Shown here piece by piece: positions 24,681 to 35,550 of a stretch of 64,000 nt of DNA (positions within the stretch are counted from its first letter, which is position 1; each line of letters begins with the position of its first letter). The notes under the pieces are model-generated. The model worked only from the letters and a program-made list of their open reading frames with translations. It was not told the DNA's origin and searched no databases. Both the position numbers and the translations under genes were made by a program. The DNA comes from Synchiropus splendidus (lineage: Eukaryota; Chordata; Actinopteri; Syngnathiformes; Callionymidae): positions 23,870,001 to 23,934,000 of the forward strand of contig NC_071338.1 in assembly GCF_027744825.2 (NCBI RefSeq), read 5' to 3'.

Positions 24681-24901
24681 TTATAGCTCATTTTCGTTTT
24701 TATAGATTATATTTTCAGTTTATGAAAAAAGCCTAATCTTTGGGAGGGAAAAAATGAAATGATTTCAACATTGAGATATGTTGTACCAATATCTGTAACA
24801 ATAAAACAACTCGAAAACATCCTCAATTCAAGTCATCCATCAGTGAGCGCCTCTCCAGGATGAGTCCAGTTGAAGGAGACCCCTGGTGTGGACCAGGAAC
24901 A

Positions 24902-25030
24902 TGTTAGAGTCGATCAGATGTCCTTTATTGTCCCACAGTGGGGAATAGAGCCCTGAGAACAGCTCTGTCGTCTTCGAGGAGAGGGGCGGCTGGTGGAGTG
25001 AACTGTGACTGCTGCCCCCACGACCCAACC
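24902..25030. mobile_element. Possible LINE tail fragment (TTTATTGTCCCACAGTGGGGAA)
   Basis: GATGTCCTTTATTGTCCCAC followed by AGTGGGGAA resembles the ATACTTTATTGATCCC..GGGAAATT type of non-LTR tails in fish. GC-rich sequence with CAGCTCTGTCG and GAGGAGAGGGGCGGC follows. The match is short, so the call is weak. Confidence 0.3.
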
Positions 25031-25429
25031 CTGATTCAGATGAATCACCTTCTTAGACTCAGAACTCACTGAGGGAACTTCAGGGAATTCATTTGAACGA
25101 TCATCACCAGAACCCAACATTCATCGCTGTCTCAGCTCACCATGTTAATTGCTCTGTATAATTGAGCTGACTAATGAAAATGGCTTATATGATCAGCACT
25201 TGAACTCTTTTTTTTTTACAAAACATGGAAGAATAATTCATGACCGCTTAAAGTTTAATCAAAGTAAAATCTGGATTTGGAATGCACACATCAACCAGTT
25301 GGGGTGGAGAAGTCTGAGGGAGACGGAGCCAAGTAAGGGAGTGGAAAATGGAAAAAAAAAAAGAGTTTTGCATTTAAAGTCAAAATTAAAATGTAATCCA
25401 GCCCAGGAGTCAGATCTTTACTGCTGTTA

Positions 25430-26345
25430 AGCGGCGTCAAACTTCTTGTTTTCTTTCGCCGTTTCCCATCTGGGGTCTTCCTTTATCACACCCATGAACC
25501 TCTTCGTCTTTTGGCCATTGCTTCCATCTCTATCATTCTTGGTCCCAAACCCTCCCTGTCTCTCACCTCCCCTCCAAACTTCTACATCAGCTGTCCCTCT
25601 GATATATTGGTTTCTAATCGTGCCCTTCTTTGTCACTCCCAATGAAAACCTGAACATTTTCAACCCCTTCTGCTTCTTGCCTTTGTGTCAGAGCTACTGC
25701 CTCTAACCCATACATCATGGTCTGGTCTTCCTACCGGCGTATCAAGCTGCCCTTTCCTTCCACCTGCCACTCTGTCAAACTACTTGCACAAAAGAAGGAT
25801 GCTCCTTTGAGTCAGAGTAAAGCTTAGATTGTACTTATGCAAATAATTTCCTCTCTGTTTTGTTATATATAAATACAATAGCCCATCTACATATAAAATA
25901 AGAACTCAAAACCCCAACTTTTTGAAACAAAATGTTTATTTACAAACAGAGAAAAGACTGCACTTTTGTTTGCAAAGCAGCAGAAATGATTGATAGACAT
26001 CATAGATCTCATATTGTTTCAGAATTCTAGAAAGCTGCAAGAAGAATTATGTCTCTGTCTGTCCTTCGTCTCCTCATGATCTTGACTGTCCTCTTGTAAT
26101 GTATGACTCTCATTGGCTTTTCTCTTCCTTCTACATTATCGGTCCAAATCTCCAGACCACCCGCTTTCTCCAACTTTTGAATGGAATCATTATATCGCCA
26201 TCAAACATCATCCATTAGAGTCTTCCGTTACCCTTTCTGTCTGTCTGTTTATCATTGCAGCAAACAAGAAGGGGCTCAGAACTGATCCCTGATGTAATCC
26301 TATTCACACATTGAATCCTGTGTTGCTCCCTAACATCCACCTCTG
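25430..26345 (-). mobile_element. RTE-like LINE, decayed, with RT motif and C-terminal region
   Basis: On the minus strand, 26303-26247 reads IGLHQGSVLSPFLFAAMIN, a near-perfect reverse-transcriptase motif of the G(L)HQGS.LSPFLF type. Further along, 25663-25440 encodes MKMFRFSLGVTKKGTIRNQY, an IRGTADV block, a KRFMGVIKED block and a final PRWETAKEN. That is the usual end of this LINE protein. Between them the frame is broken by stops and indels, and an AT-rich block (25800-25990) may be inserted. It shares its C-terminal end with copies at 33049-33300 and 47830-48195. It is not functional. Confidence 0.7.
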
Positions 26346-27399
26346 AGGTGTAACAAAAGGTGCAATTGTGTATTTCATCATCTTAACGTCAAAAACGTGT
26401 CACTTTGTGCCTGCCTTTCCCTTTAATTTCGCCCTGGATGCCGTCTACAATTTCATGCTTTGACACAAGTCTAATACTACTGAAATGTCATGACACGTTA
26501 ATGGTTCCCAGCATTTCATCGTGAGTGCATTAACCTCCCTTTCAGTGCGTGTCAAAGAGCCACTCCACTCATGCGATTATTGCCGTTTGACTGTCAAGTG
26601 TAATCTCATCAGCCAAACTTTGGATAAAAACCAGCTCTGTGGAACAAACGGAATTCTGTTTTCAACCATGAAATGGAACCAGCACTAAAATGAGCGAGCT
26701 TAATTCATGAGAAAACCGTTTCTCTTTCAGGTAATTCAAAGTAAAACTCTTTTAATTGTCGCTATATTTACACCGCTTCCTTGATTTTACAGTTTTAGTT
26801 GTCCACTTTTTTCACGTTTTTATTCCCATTTTATAAACGCAGAAATCAAATGATAATTTTTACAATTTGGTAGGCAACATTTTTTTTTCAGCGACCACAT
26901 TGTAGCTGCTTTTCTAGGTTGTTCAAGGATATCAGGCCTCTAGTGGCTGTGTGATCATATGACACTCGTCTCTGTACCCAGTCAATTTAAATGTATCCAG
27001 CGGGCCCTATATTTAATCCCGATCGCCACTGGCATCCCATCACGTTTCACCTTCAGTTCACTAATTTAAATTTAGATTAAAAAACCTAAGGGAAATGTTT
27101 CTTCTCATCATCACCAGGCTCGATTCTGCTTGTCTTCTTTCATTTTAGATTTTGTTTTTTGCTGTCCATGAGATGAAATAACAAACAAAACACAAGGCTA
27201 ATCCATTTGTGCCATTCGGTTTTGCTCTTTGCAGTTGGTTGTGTTGGCTGTGCGGACAAAGGATAGGTTTCATTTCTTGCTCCATCCAATTGCAGTTGCT
27301 TCAAATATTTCTTTTAGGTGATGATATTCCTCACCACTGAGACGACACCAGCAACAACTGTGGCCCAAAGTGAAATTTTGTCGAAAAGATAACTACATT
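26346..27399. other. No gene seen
   Basis: Unique AT-rich sequence. Homeodomain-like words occur around 26500-26760 (TTAATTCATGAG, GTAATTCAAAG), without a clear cluster. No repeat or coding segment was recognised. Confidence 0.45.
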
Positions 27400-27622
27400 T
27401 TTTTCTGCTTATCTGAGGTTAGTGGCAGCAGGGCTTAGGCTTCTGCCTGCCCAGAAACCTCCAGCTCTTCTTGGAGAATATCGAGGTGATCCCAGGATCA
27501 CGGAGAAACATTATCTCTCCAGCGTCAGGAACGCCTCTCACCGAAAGCGTTCTGGAGGAATCCTGATGCTGGGTCGACCCCAGTGGGTGCTGAGGAGCAG
27601 TAGCTCTACTTGAGCCCCTTAA
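27400..27622 (-). mobile_element. Non-LTR retrotransposon 3' coding end (same family as 59165-59600)
   Basis: Plus-strand words CTGCTTATCTGAGGTTAGTGG, AGAAACCTCCAGCTCTTC, GAATATCGAGGTGATCCCAGG and AGAAACATTATCTCTCC are the complement of the segment encoding the W.RLGIP.EELEEV region of this LINE protein. GGTCGACCCCAG and AGGAGCAGTAGCTCTACTTGAGCCCC follow. They match the segment encoding GVEPLLIHI. The middle (RRPRGRPRTRWRDYV) is partly deleted. A plus frame here is only the antisense shadow. Confidence 0.6.
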
Positions 27623-28234
27623 GATCAATAGATGAATCCAGTCGCCCCGCAGAGGAAACTCATTTTGGTTTATTGTACCTGTAAAGCTCTTGACCACAGG
27701 TGACAGTAGATCATAGCTGCTGTTGGGAGTTTTGTCTTTTGGCTTGTGACAATCAGATAGAGTCCTCACATCTCTAACCTGGATAGGGGATTCAACTGCA
27801 CTGACTAGGTGCCGTGGTCTAGGAAAAGTTGCTCTGTATACCGGCTTTTTCACATGTGGCTATGACGTGTTTTGGTGAGAACCGAGTGACTGAGCCAAAA
27901 GCACCACACCAGGCCTGATCAAGTTACTATGGGCACGATGATCTTCCCATATGAAGTTCTAAAGGTCCAGCTCAGTTTTGTGTGGTGAAGTGACGTCTTC
28001 ATGACGTGTTTCAGATGATGGTGTTCACTTTGAGATTTTTCTGGCTGGATGTGGATGAAGAAATACAGATGGGAAGACTAAAGTCCGAGTCTGCGAGTTT
28101 GGCGAGTCTGGCCATTGACACTGCGTATAACTGACAGGCAATGATCTACTCTCCATTCCACTCACAGTTGGATTTTTATATCCAACGCAAACAGGCCTAG
28201 AATAGCTGAACCCTAATCTTTATGGTGAATGGCT
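27623..28234. other. No gene seen
   Basis: Unique. A minus frame runs from 27853 into the LINE tail and carries no recognisable domain of its own. Confidence 0.4.
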
Positions 28235-29110
28235 CTAACTTTCCATGATATCCAGCAACCAGGGCTCTGTCACTAAGTCACACTCACTCACTGGCGGCAG
28301 TAGGCTGCGACGCAGCGCACCAGCTGAACGGCGAGGAGCCATTAATGTCTTAACACAAACACGTCGGGGGCCAGGACGCAACCTCTCAGTGACTGACTCA
28401 CCTTCTGAGCAACATTGTACTGTAGTAGGGCCTAACTCTGACCTTGCCACTTTGAGAAAGTGATTCCGTTAACTTTTCTCGCCTTCGAAAATGAATCTAG
28501 ACTCTCACGGAAATTGCAAATCTAAGTTCCTTAGAAGCGAATCTGTGCATTTCTGTAATTAGTCATTTCAACGTGAGCGCTTGTGTGTGGAGTTCCGTAT
28601 TAACGGACGTTCCAGTACATTTGGTCGGACGCCGATGGAGCCAATTGCTGAGCATGCCTGCAGGACATTAATTGATGGCCGGGTTACGCTGCCTAATAAG
28701 TGTCATAAATAACGCCTTAGCAGGATAAGAGGGGAAATCTCAAACACATTAGGCTCGACGCTGACATCTTAATGGAGATTCAACTGAGATGTGATCAAGT
28801 GGAATCCGTCAAGTTGGAATCCATTAATGCCAGGCTGAGCCCTCCTCGGACGGGACGGAGCGGCTTTACCGCTGATCATGTGTCAGTCGCCGTGGTAATG
28901 GAGAGCCTTGTCGACAGCCTCATCCCCACACGCATGTGGCCCTCCACCAACACAGCTGTTGGGGATCTGTCAAAGCTCCGTGTCAGAGCAGAACAGCCCC
29001 TCCGCCCCGCTGAAAGTCACTGATGGAGCCAGTAAAAACCACGGGCCGTTCACTCGCAGCATCATTGGTTTTATCCTCGAATTATTGTTGAGGACAAATC
29101 ATGCCTCGCA
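28235..29110. promoter_or_regulatory. Candidate regulatory/conserved non-coding block
   Basis: This moderately GC-rich, repeat-free block contains CATTAATTGATGG, CCTAATAAGTGTCATAAATAACG, AACACATTAGG and TCTTAATGGAG within 28665-28780. A CpG-containing stretch follows (28830-29060). Frames on both strands (28235-28463, 28772-29159) overlap in different phases, with no shared codon signal, so I do not call exons. Its word content resembles developmental enhancers. This is inference. Confidence 0.28.
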
Positions 29111-29728
29111 TACCAATCATGGGCTTTTCGCTGGAGTGCAGGCAGCAGGGTCAAATTAGCCTTTATTTTTCTATTTATTTTGGAGTCTTGGACTCACGCT
29201 TGTTGTTCTGGAGACCAATTTCTTTTGGAGTTAGTTTGGGCTGCATTGCATTAGTGATTTTTCCACTGCTTTTGTTATGGAATTATTTTACTTATTTTGC
29301 GTATTTGTGCTCAGTTTATTTCCGTGATGTCCTCCATTATACGAGGCTTTATCATAGTGAATAAATCTAAAATGTTTTGAAGATATAATAAAAAGAAAAA
29401 CTCAAAATATTCATATTTACATGCAATTCACATACACTGGATTTTTTTGTGAAATGCAATTTACAAACAATTTAAATGAAAAAGTAAATATGAATAAATA
29501 TTCACCGTAATATCAGTTAAAACAAGCATAGTTGTATATAAACATGCAACATAAATATAAACAGTTTTGTTGGAAATAACAGCAACACAAAGTGTGAAAG
29601 ACAATTCAAGAAAAAAAGCATGACTTTTTAGCCCAATTTGATAGTAATTTAGGAAGTAATGAGTAATGGTAAGTTTTAAAGCGTGATAAGGTCCAACTGA
29701 ATGAAGGCTGAGGTCCTAATGTGTAGAC
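29111..29728. other. No gene seen; AT-rich
   Basis: Strongly AT-rich, with repeated short words such as ATTTACATGCAATTCACATACA and AAATATGAATAAATATTCACC. No exon or repeat family was recognised. Confidence 0.45.
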
Positions 29729-29930
29729 CAGGGGTGGACAAAGATGCAGGTTTTTGTTCCAACCGATCAAGAGCACACAGTTTGACCAGTGAGGTGTCTA
29801 CTGAAATGCATCACCAGTCAACTGATCACAGTCTTCAGACACCTGATAGGTGAAAAGACGTCCTCTTCAGTGGCTGGAACTAAAACCTGCACCCTCTGCG
29901 GTCCTTTGTGGAACAGTTTGCCCACCCCTG
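29729..29930. mobile_element. hAT-type MITE with CAGGGGTGG ends
   Basis: The ends CAGGGGTGGACAAAG and CTTTGTGG-AACAGTTTG-CCCACCCCTG are inverted copies typical of the fish hAT terminus CAGGGGTGGGCAAAC. Inside the arms, GCAGGTTTTTGTTCCAACC (left) pairs loosely with GGCTGGAACTAAAACCTGC (right). The palindrome therefore extends about 60 bases from each end. Flanks share TAGAC (29724-29728 and 29933-29937), consistent with a decayed 8-bp duplication shifted by small changes. Non-autonomous, about 200 bp. Confidence 0.65.
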
Positions 29931-30655
29931 GATAGACTGTCATCCACTGGAGAGTTGATTTTTCTCATCTTTTCTTCAAATATTCCTTTTAACCCCGAAC
30001 CTTTCTTCAACACAACTCTGAGCTTCAGCATATTAATGGTGTAGTCGATCATTTGCCTGCAAAGTGACACTTTCTTTTGTTTGACAAAAACTCCCTTCAA
30101 ACTCATTTTTCTCTGTTTCTATTGTTTAAGTGCCTTTGTTTCCAAAAACGCTGCTCGGCGGAGTCCTGAGCGTAAACTCCGGCGATCAACAGTGTGTATT
30201 GGGTCCCGTGGCGTGACAGTTCTGCTCTCAGCTAGTAGGTAATTACCATGCATTATTCAAATGAAAGGCAGGCGCAATGAGGGTGGGGACCTGTCCACCT
30301 GGTTGTCAGCGTTCGAGCTCGTCTCGTTCGGCCTCCCTTACTCAACACATTAAGAACATCGCAGCAAAACTCTTGTCACTGCATTACCCTCGGGTCGACG
30401 GCGAGCTGTTCCTTCACTCTGCGTGGTGAAGGGGCTCCGTATCAAATCACAGTCAGAACAAGACCAGCTCATGACTCTCACTGCAGAGATGTGAAGAGTG
30501 GCCATGACTTTATGGACTGCTGGTGCAGCAGAGTTCAACTCACCGGCTCATTATGACCAGGCCTTGTTTGCATCCGACCCATCCTTCACCGTGACCACCA
30601 GGTGCTGTCACGTCCCCACGGCCTCTTTGTTTTCCATTTTTCTCGTTCAGAGTGA
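29931..30655. other. No gene seen
   Basis: Unique. A block at 30130-30480 has higher CpG content (AAACGCTGCTCGGCGGAG, CTCGGGTCGACGGCGAGC) and may be regulatory. Frames at 29867-30106 and 30350-30538 carry no domain. Confidence 0.4.
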
Positions 30656-30780
30656 CCACAGATGACTCATTAGCCGCCTAACTTATCACCCGGGCAGCAC
30701 TCTGCAGTCCCAGCACAGCGGCCGCGGCGGCCGCCTCTGTTATCTTAATTGATCAATTATCTGCCGGACCCCCCCCCTCC
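30656..30780. promoter_or_regulatory. Candidate regulatory element with a homeodomain-type palindrome
   Basis: A perfect 14-base palindrome, TAATTGATCAATTA (30746-30759), is flanked by TTATC and TATCTG words. Just upstream, two GCGGCCGC octamers lie nine bases apart (30718-30734). ACTCATTAGCC and ACTTATCACC occur at 30665-30690. A paired TAAT/ATTA arrangement can bind homeodomain dimers. The combination in otherwise unremarkable DNA suggests an enhancer, unproven here. Confidence 0.35.
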
Positions 30781-31084
30781 ACCCTCACAACCTCCACTTC
30801 CATTCAAAATACTCACTTTCTCCAACTCTCCTACTTTCATGCCTCGGCACATAATGTATGGGTGACTTGAGTTTTATTGCAGTGGCTTGGTTGAAAGATC
30901 CGCTGGGAGAAGTGCTGCTGCAATCCATAATCGGAAAGTGCATAGGTTCGTGATGCATATATGTTTTAACTAGTTCAGTTTGTTCTCAGAGGACAGTCAT
31001 CAGGAAAAATGGTGAAATGATGGACTACATGTATGAATGGAAATTTGCATGGTAATTGCTTGTGCCGTTTAACCATTCATTCAT

Positions 31085-31255
31085 TTGTCTCCACCTTATT
31101 CCCATAATGGGCTCATAGCCAGTCTCTCCAAGCGTTTGCTTGGGACAGGGTAGTCATTGGTTATGTTCTGTATGTTTTAGGAGGAAAGCGGAGTGAGTGC
31201 ACACAAGCGTGAGCAGAACGTACTGTGCTAACCCCACACAGACACCACCAGGGTC
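31085..31255 (-). mobile_element. L2-type repeat, minus-strand copy
   Basis: CACCTTATTCCCATAATGGGCTCATAGCC, GTTTGCTTGGGACAGGG, GTTTTAGGAGGAAAGCGG and AACCCCACACAGACACC follow in the order of the complement of the widespread fish L2-like tail. This is the family at 24362-24680 in opposite orientation. The copy is diverged and ends next to the MITE copy starting at 31261. Confidence 0.5.
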
Positions 31256-31260
31256 TCCAA

Positions 31261-31494
31261 TAGTGATGGGTAGATGAGGTATCACGAAACAGTATTCCAG
31301 GATTGATGAAACTGTGTTCTTATTTTCAGAGGCCACTAGATGGCGCTCCTGATTTAGAAGAGATGTGAGGTTTCATGAATTCAAGTCCAAGCATTGTACA
31401 GCAGACAGTGCCATGTGGTGCCCTCTGAAAATCATGGCAGTGCTTCATGAAGCCTCATCAACCCTTCAATACTGTGTCATGAAGTCTGTCACTA
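31261..31494 (+). mobile_element. Palindromic hAT MITE, copy A (full-length arms)
   Basis: The element starts TAGTGATGGGTAGATGAGGT and ends ATGAAGTCTGTCACTA, its inverted form. Both arms are of the long type, with the TGAAACAGT-like word present twice in each arm. A CTCF-like word, AGGCCACTAGATGGCGCTC, lies at 31330-31348 and fits the degenerate core at 18 of 19 positions. The opposite arm (31408-31425) has a degraded version. Flanks GTCTCCAA and GTTTACAC agree at five of eight positions. It has no coding capacity. The family recurs at 33774, 35549, 37492, 41857 and 48329. Confidence 0.75.
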
Positions 31495-32640
31495 GTTTAC
31501 ACTCCTGAACATTTCCCAGATTCACCAATTCACAGAAGAGTTCGAATGGATGGACAGGACAACCGTGGACAAGGGGCGGGGCAGGTAAAATCTGTCTAAA
31601 AAAGACAAAAGTGTGTTGAAGAAAATGGGGCGAAACAGATGGTAAACCTTCATAAATGTTGATTTGTTCCGTCCCACACTGACTAAACATGAGCTGATAG
31701 TATCATAAACAGTGCAACTCGGGTCACAGCATCTCAAGGTCGAGCCTCTGTCCTTAGTGGAAGTCCATGATTTAAACAGTCCTTGCAAAAAGCGGGTGAA
31801 AACAACTGAATAAAATTCAATAAAGAATAAAACTCGCTCCACAGACACAATTTAATCTTCTTATTTCCAAACAAAAAAGTTATTTGGGTCAACTGTTTAG
31901 CCGCATCTCAGAAGAATTAAAAAGAGTCTTGACCTCGAAGCCAGAAATCATTGCTCCAACACTCAGTGCATGTGACAGACTTTTTCCACTCCCCCCCACC
32001 AGCCGCACTAACTCCTCAGCCTTGGGAGTAGTGGCCCGCTGTCCTTGTTCCAGTTTGTTGACGGGCCATGAAATCAGACTGGCAGAGCCCGTCCTCTCCC
32101 ATGGTGGATTTACATGATTTGCATACAAGAGACTTTCTCCTGCGGTGGACCACCAGCTAATCCTTTGTTCCAGGGGAGCGCTGGCTCTACATCTGTCGCG
32201 CAGTGCCCTCGTGTGGCCGAATAGAGCATTGCATCGCACTCACAGGAGGCATCGGAAATCGTCAGCATGGAACCGTTATAATTTCTGAAACGATCTGCAT
32301 CCTTATTTACGGATGAAACAGTTCAGCTTCTTCATTATTGGTTCGTACTTGTGCAGTTCTGAGCGTCAGGTGACATGAATTAGTTGTCTTTGTGTAGCAG
32401 ACATTGGCTGTAGCGCCACACTTTGTGTTACTGCGACGCGCCGACACTTTTGTCACCGACTTGTCCCACTTCACACTTGGGTCACACTTGGACAGGTGAT
32501 GCGATTGCTCCATATGGCTCAGTGAGCTTCGGTATCTTTATCTTTTTCAAAGTTAAACCATGATCTCATGACAATAGCTGGATGTAAACACAAACAGCTG
32601 CATGAACAGTCCAGTTGTTTTACGCATGTGTGTCCAGTTC
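31495..32640. other. No gene seen; possible regulatory patch
   Basis: Unique. The stretch 31960-32270 is less AT-rich and includes GATTTACATGATTTGCATAC (octamer ATTTGCAT) and GGCCATGAAATCAG. A minus frame across it (31889-32239) has no recognisable domain. No repeat was identified. Confidence 0.4.
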
Positions 32641-32676
32641 ATATCACTTTGGAGTTGCTGGTAGAAATTATGCTTT

Positions 32677-32695
32677 TCGCCACCAGGGGGCGATA
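32677..32695 (+). promoter_or_regulatory. CTCF-like motif, not inside a recognised MITE copy
   Basis: TCGCCACCAGGGGGCGATA fits the vertebrate CTCF core consensus (recalled as YDRCCASYAGRKGGCRSYV) at 17 of 19 positions, including the whole CCACCAGGGGGCG centre. It is not embedded in the MITE family. Occupancy cannot be judged from sequence. Confidence 0.45.
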
Positions 32696-32854
32696 AAATA
32701 CTGATTTAAGAGGACTGTCCACTTGCTTATTCTTTTTTATTTTATTAATTAACCACTGAGATTAAGAATTTCGCAAGTCAGTGATATTTTCCCCCACGTT
32801 TCTTTTCTATTTCTAAACGTGTTCTACCTCTTGTGGAACATGTACTAACATTTA

Positions 32855-32975
32855 CTTTCTGTGTGGGATTTGATTTTCCCCTCACTTCAATGGATTTTGC
32901 TACTCCAGTTTCCTCCCACTGTTGGAAAAAAAATGAGGTTACGGATGTTAATTGATTGTTCTATGTTTTCCATTG
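32855..32975 (+). mobile_element. L2-type repeat fragment
   Basis: GTGTGGGATTTGATTTTCCCC, CTACTCCAGTTTCCTCCCACTG and ATGTTAATTGATTG are diverged versions of the GTGTGGGTTTTCTCC, GGCTTCCTCCCACAG and GTTAATTGGAGA words of the fish L2-like repeat. Both ends are lost. Confidence 0.4.
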
Positions 32976-33048
32976 GTCTTGAGGTAATTACACATTTATA
33001 AAGGTCTTTCATGGGAATTCATGTATTATATGACGCCTGCCATGATGG

Positions 33049-33300
33049 TTTAGACTCAGGAAGCAGAGTCAGAAGAGTCAGAGATGATGATACTGATGTT
33101 GTCAATAGGAGAGATGGGAGAACAATAGATCGGAAAGGAACATATAAGAGGGACATGTGTGGAGACAACGTTAGGGAGGGGCCACGAAAAACGGATATGA
33201 GGATATGAAGAAAACACCAGTGACCAGGGAGGATGGTAGAGATTGGTTGTGATGAGGGTTGCCATGGCCCCACCTCAGATGGGAAAAGCCTGCCAGAAAT
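33049..33300 (+). mobile_element. RTE-like LINE C-terminal tail, diverged
   Basis: ATAAGAGGGACATGTGTGGAGACAACGTTAGGGAGG corresponds to the RGT.HV...DKVRE part of the C-terminal region. GTTGCCATGGCCCCACCTCAG and ATGGGAAAAGCC correspond to its last residues and stop. The middle is deleted or scrambled. Antisense frames (33019-33309) are shadows. It belongs to the same family as 25430-26345 and 47830-48195. Confidence 0.5.
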
Positions 33301-33380
33301 GGCCTTCATGGCAGTGTTCTCAGACCAAAACCACTGAGAATTTTGAACATCAGATAAGGCTGTGGTAGTTTGAGGCAGTT

Positions 33381-33773
33381 TTGTTGACAGTTAGACTTGT
33401 GAAAAATGCAACCATGAATTCTTCTGTCTGCCGAAACAAGCTGACAGGAATGTCTGTGCGGTCTGTTCATGACCTTAAGCTGAAGGGAGCTTGGGATCTG
33501 CAGCAGGACGACGTACTAAAGCACGCCGACAAGTCCACCTCTCAATGGCTGAAGGAGAGGCTTTTTAGAGCCTTTGTCAAAGTCCTGTGGCTGGATTGCA
33601 ACAATTTTGCAAATTTCAGAGCCGTAATTTCTCCAGTTGTTGCCCAAATTAGGTGTGGGGTGAAATTGTTTCTTTATACTGGACCATGCTGGTTTGCCAC
33701 TTTTATTTTGCCGTTGTTTACCTTGTGTCTGACTTTTATTGGAAATGCATTTGCTATGACAAGGACTCAATAC
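33381..33773 (+). pseudogene. Tc1/mariner transposase fragment
   Basis: The frame reads MNSSVCRNKLTGMSVRSV, then LQQDDVLKHADKSTSQWLKE. This aligns with MNSSVYQ.IL..NVRPSV and the QQDNDPKHTSKSTSEWLK block of fish Tc1 transposases. The Asp after QQ is the second catalytic Asp of the DD-E triad. The next block, expected as W.SQSPDLNPIE with the third acidic residue, is missing. Similarity resumes at GCAACAATTTTGCAAA, corresponding to ELQQFCK. The first catalytic Asp lies upstream and is absent. The last 150 bases encode no known part. MITE copy B begins immediately downstream. Inactive relic. Confidence 0.75.
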
Positions 33774-33996
33774 TAGTGATGAGTAGATGAGGTATCATGA
33801 AACAGTGTGCTAATTTCCAGTTGCCAATAGATGGTGCTCTTGGTTTAGAAATGATGTGAGGTTTCATTGAACTAGTTCAAGTCCAAACATTTTGCAGCAG
33901 ACAGTGCCATCTGGTGGCCTCTGAAAATCAGGACACTGTTTCACGAAATGTTAAACCCTCAATACTGTGTTGTGAAACCTCACCTACCCATCACTA
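33774..33996 (+). mobile_element. Palindromic hAT MITE, copy B (short left arm, long right arm)
   Basis: Starts TAGTGATGAGTAGATGAGGT and ends CACCTACCCATCACTA. The left arm lacks the segment between the two TGAAACAGT words, while the right arm retains it. The CTCF-like word is intact in the right arm on the minus strand (33902-33920, 18 of 19) and degraded in the left arm (GTTGCCAATAGATGGTGC). I see no convincing target duplication. It abuts the Tc1 relic. Confidence 0.7.
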
Positions 33997-35256
33997 CAGG
34001 CAAAACACGTCTCACATGTTTTATTGTGTGTAGTACCTATGATGACAGTGCCTGCTTTCTTCTGTCGAATTTTCAGTGATTTACTCTAACTACAACACAA
34101 AGCAAGTGTTGGGCACATGTGTCTTTCAGTCAGCTGCATGTCTGCTCCATGGTGTTTATTATAGTTTTAGCTCTGTAGGCAAGTGAAGACAACTTAATAT
34201 TCTTTCCTACATGAAAAACAGGATGGCTCAAAGGTGCTGAGTCCTGAAATACATTGTGAATTTATGACACAATGATCAGGTCAAATGATTACTCTTCTTA
34301 CTTATACATGAACACCAGACTAAAATATATCACTGCTTTGTTGTTGTGTAAAAAGCCAAACAACTCGAGGAAACAGTTAGGATCAGAATTGTTCATTTTG
34401 CAATGTTTTTCAGCCTTAGAAGATGAAAAAAAGTCTTCATAAAAATTAAATCAGGTATATATTTTTTCTCAAACAAGTAGTAAATGTTGATCAAAAAATA
34501 ACGTGGAACTTGAAGCGTTGAAGCAGTGGCAGGAGAAGGTGTGTGCGCTTCCTTGTGTGTGTCTACATCTGGGAGAGCTAATGGTTAGGACCTCCATCAC
34601 ATTGTTGCCCCCATCACAAGCCCCCTAGCCATCAGGGTTCAAGCGAGGATCCGTCCATTAACCCGAGGGCAGATGATTGTGGGCCGTCCACACTGGGAGG
34701 ACGATACAAAGCGAGCATGACGGCGAACAGCACGTTCAGCAGCCAGCACTTTCCAAGGACATTACAGCTCCATCCCAGCCGCTCTCCGGTGGCAGCCTAT
34801 CATTAATGTGCTCGCGAGAACCCAAAGAGGTGATAGCAGGGGAATTGCGGGCTTTCAAATCCACAAGCTGGTCCACAGGACGCCACGGAGAGAGTGTGGT
34901 AATTTGGCTCAGAGGTGATGGAAAATAGCGGGTTAGTTTAATGACGAGTTTGTGTGGCCGTGTAAAAGCACTCATCGGAGTGGGGGTGCGATCGAGAGGA
35001 TGGGGGGCGGAACGTCGAAATGAAGAGGGAATGAGGCACGTGTCTTCATCTACATTCACTCTATAAGTAGTACATGACATAATGCAGTTATGTCCGAGCG
35101 CCTGCGGGTTGTTTGTCATTCCTGTTGACTGTCATTCAGTGCAAGCGTAAGCAAGTGGAGAAACTTCACTTTGTAAATAAAGCCCAACTTTTTCAGTTGG
35201 TTCGGGTCTCTTCACTTCCCCACCTCGGACTCTGGTGGTGTTTTTTCACCTGATAC
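33997..35256. other. No gene seen
   Basis: Unique. AT-rich to about 34500, then mixed composition with CpGs at 34640-35110 (CGAGGATCCGTCC, GGTGATAGCAGGGGAATTGCGGG). Frames on both strands at 34677-35119 show no recognisable domain. It may include a regulatory patch. Confidence 0.4.
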
Positions 35257-35550
35257 TAGTGATACGGATGAGGTTCCATCGATACTCGATTGCACAATAT
35301 TGTACGAACATTTTTGCAATACTTGACTCTGTGATATTGTCTTGATATTTTAAGTCAGCTATATCAATATTTAATACATAGATACTTAGACGTGCTGCTG
35401 CATTTGTGGCGAGTTCAATCCTAATGTTTTCTTTTTGAACACTGGAGTTCGTGTAGAATAAAGGAGTGATTCATCCTGTGTTCACCACATCACCGCTTCT
35501 GTATTGGGATGTGTATTGTATCGCAAGACTCCTGTCAATTCACAGCCCTA
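35257..35550. mobile_element. Probable hAT-like element next to MITE copy C
   Basis: Starts TAGTGATACGGATGAGGTTCC and continues ATCGATACTCGATTGCACAA. It ends GGGATGTGTATTGTATCGCA and CAATTCACAGCCCTA, whose complement TAGGGCTGTGAATTG is a common fish hAT start. The two ends do not match each other well, and the flanking octamers differ. This may be a composite of two broken elements. No coding sequence. Confidence 0.4.

Noticed and set aside
35257..35550. Clean single hAT element with matched ends
   Set aside because: The two ends differ and the flanking octamers do not match, so it is listed only as a probable composite.
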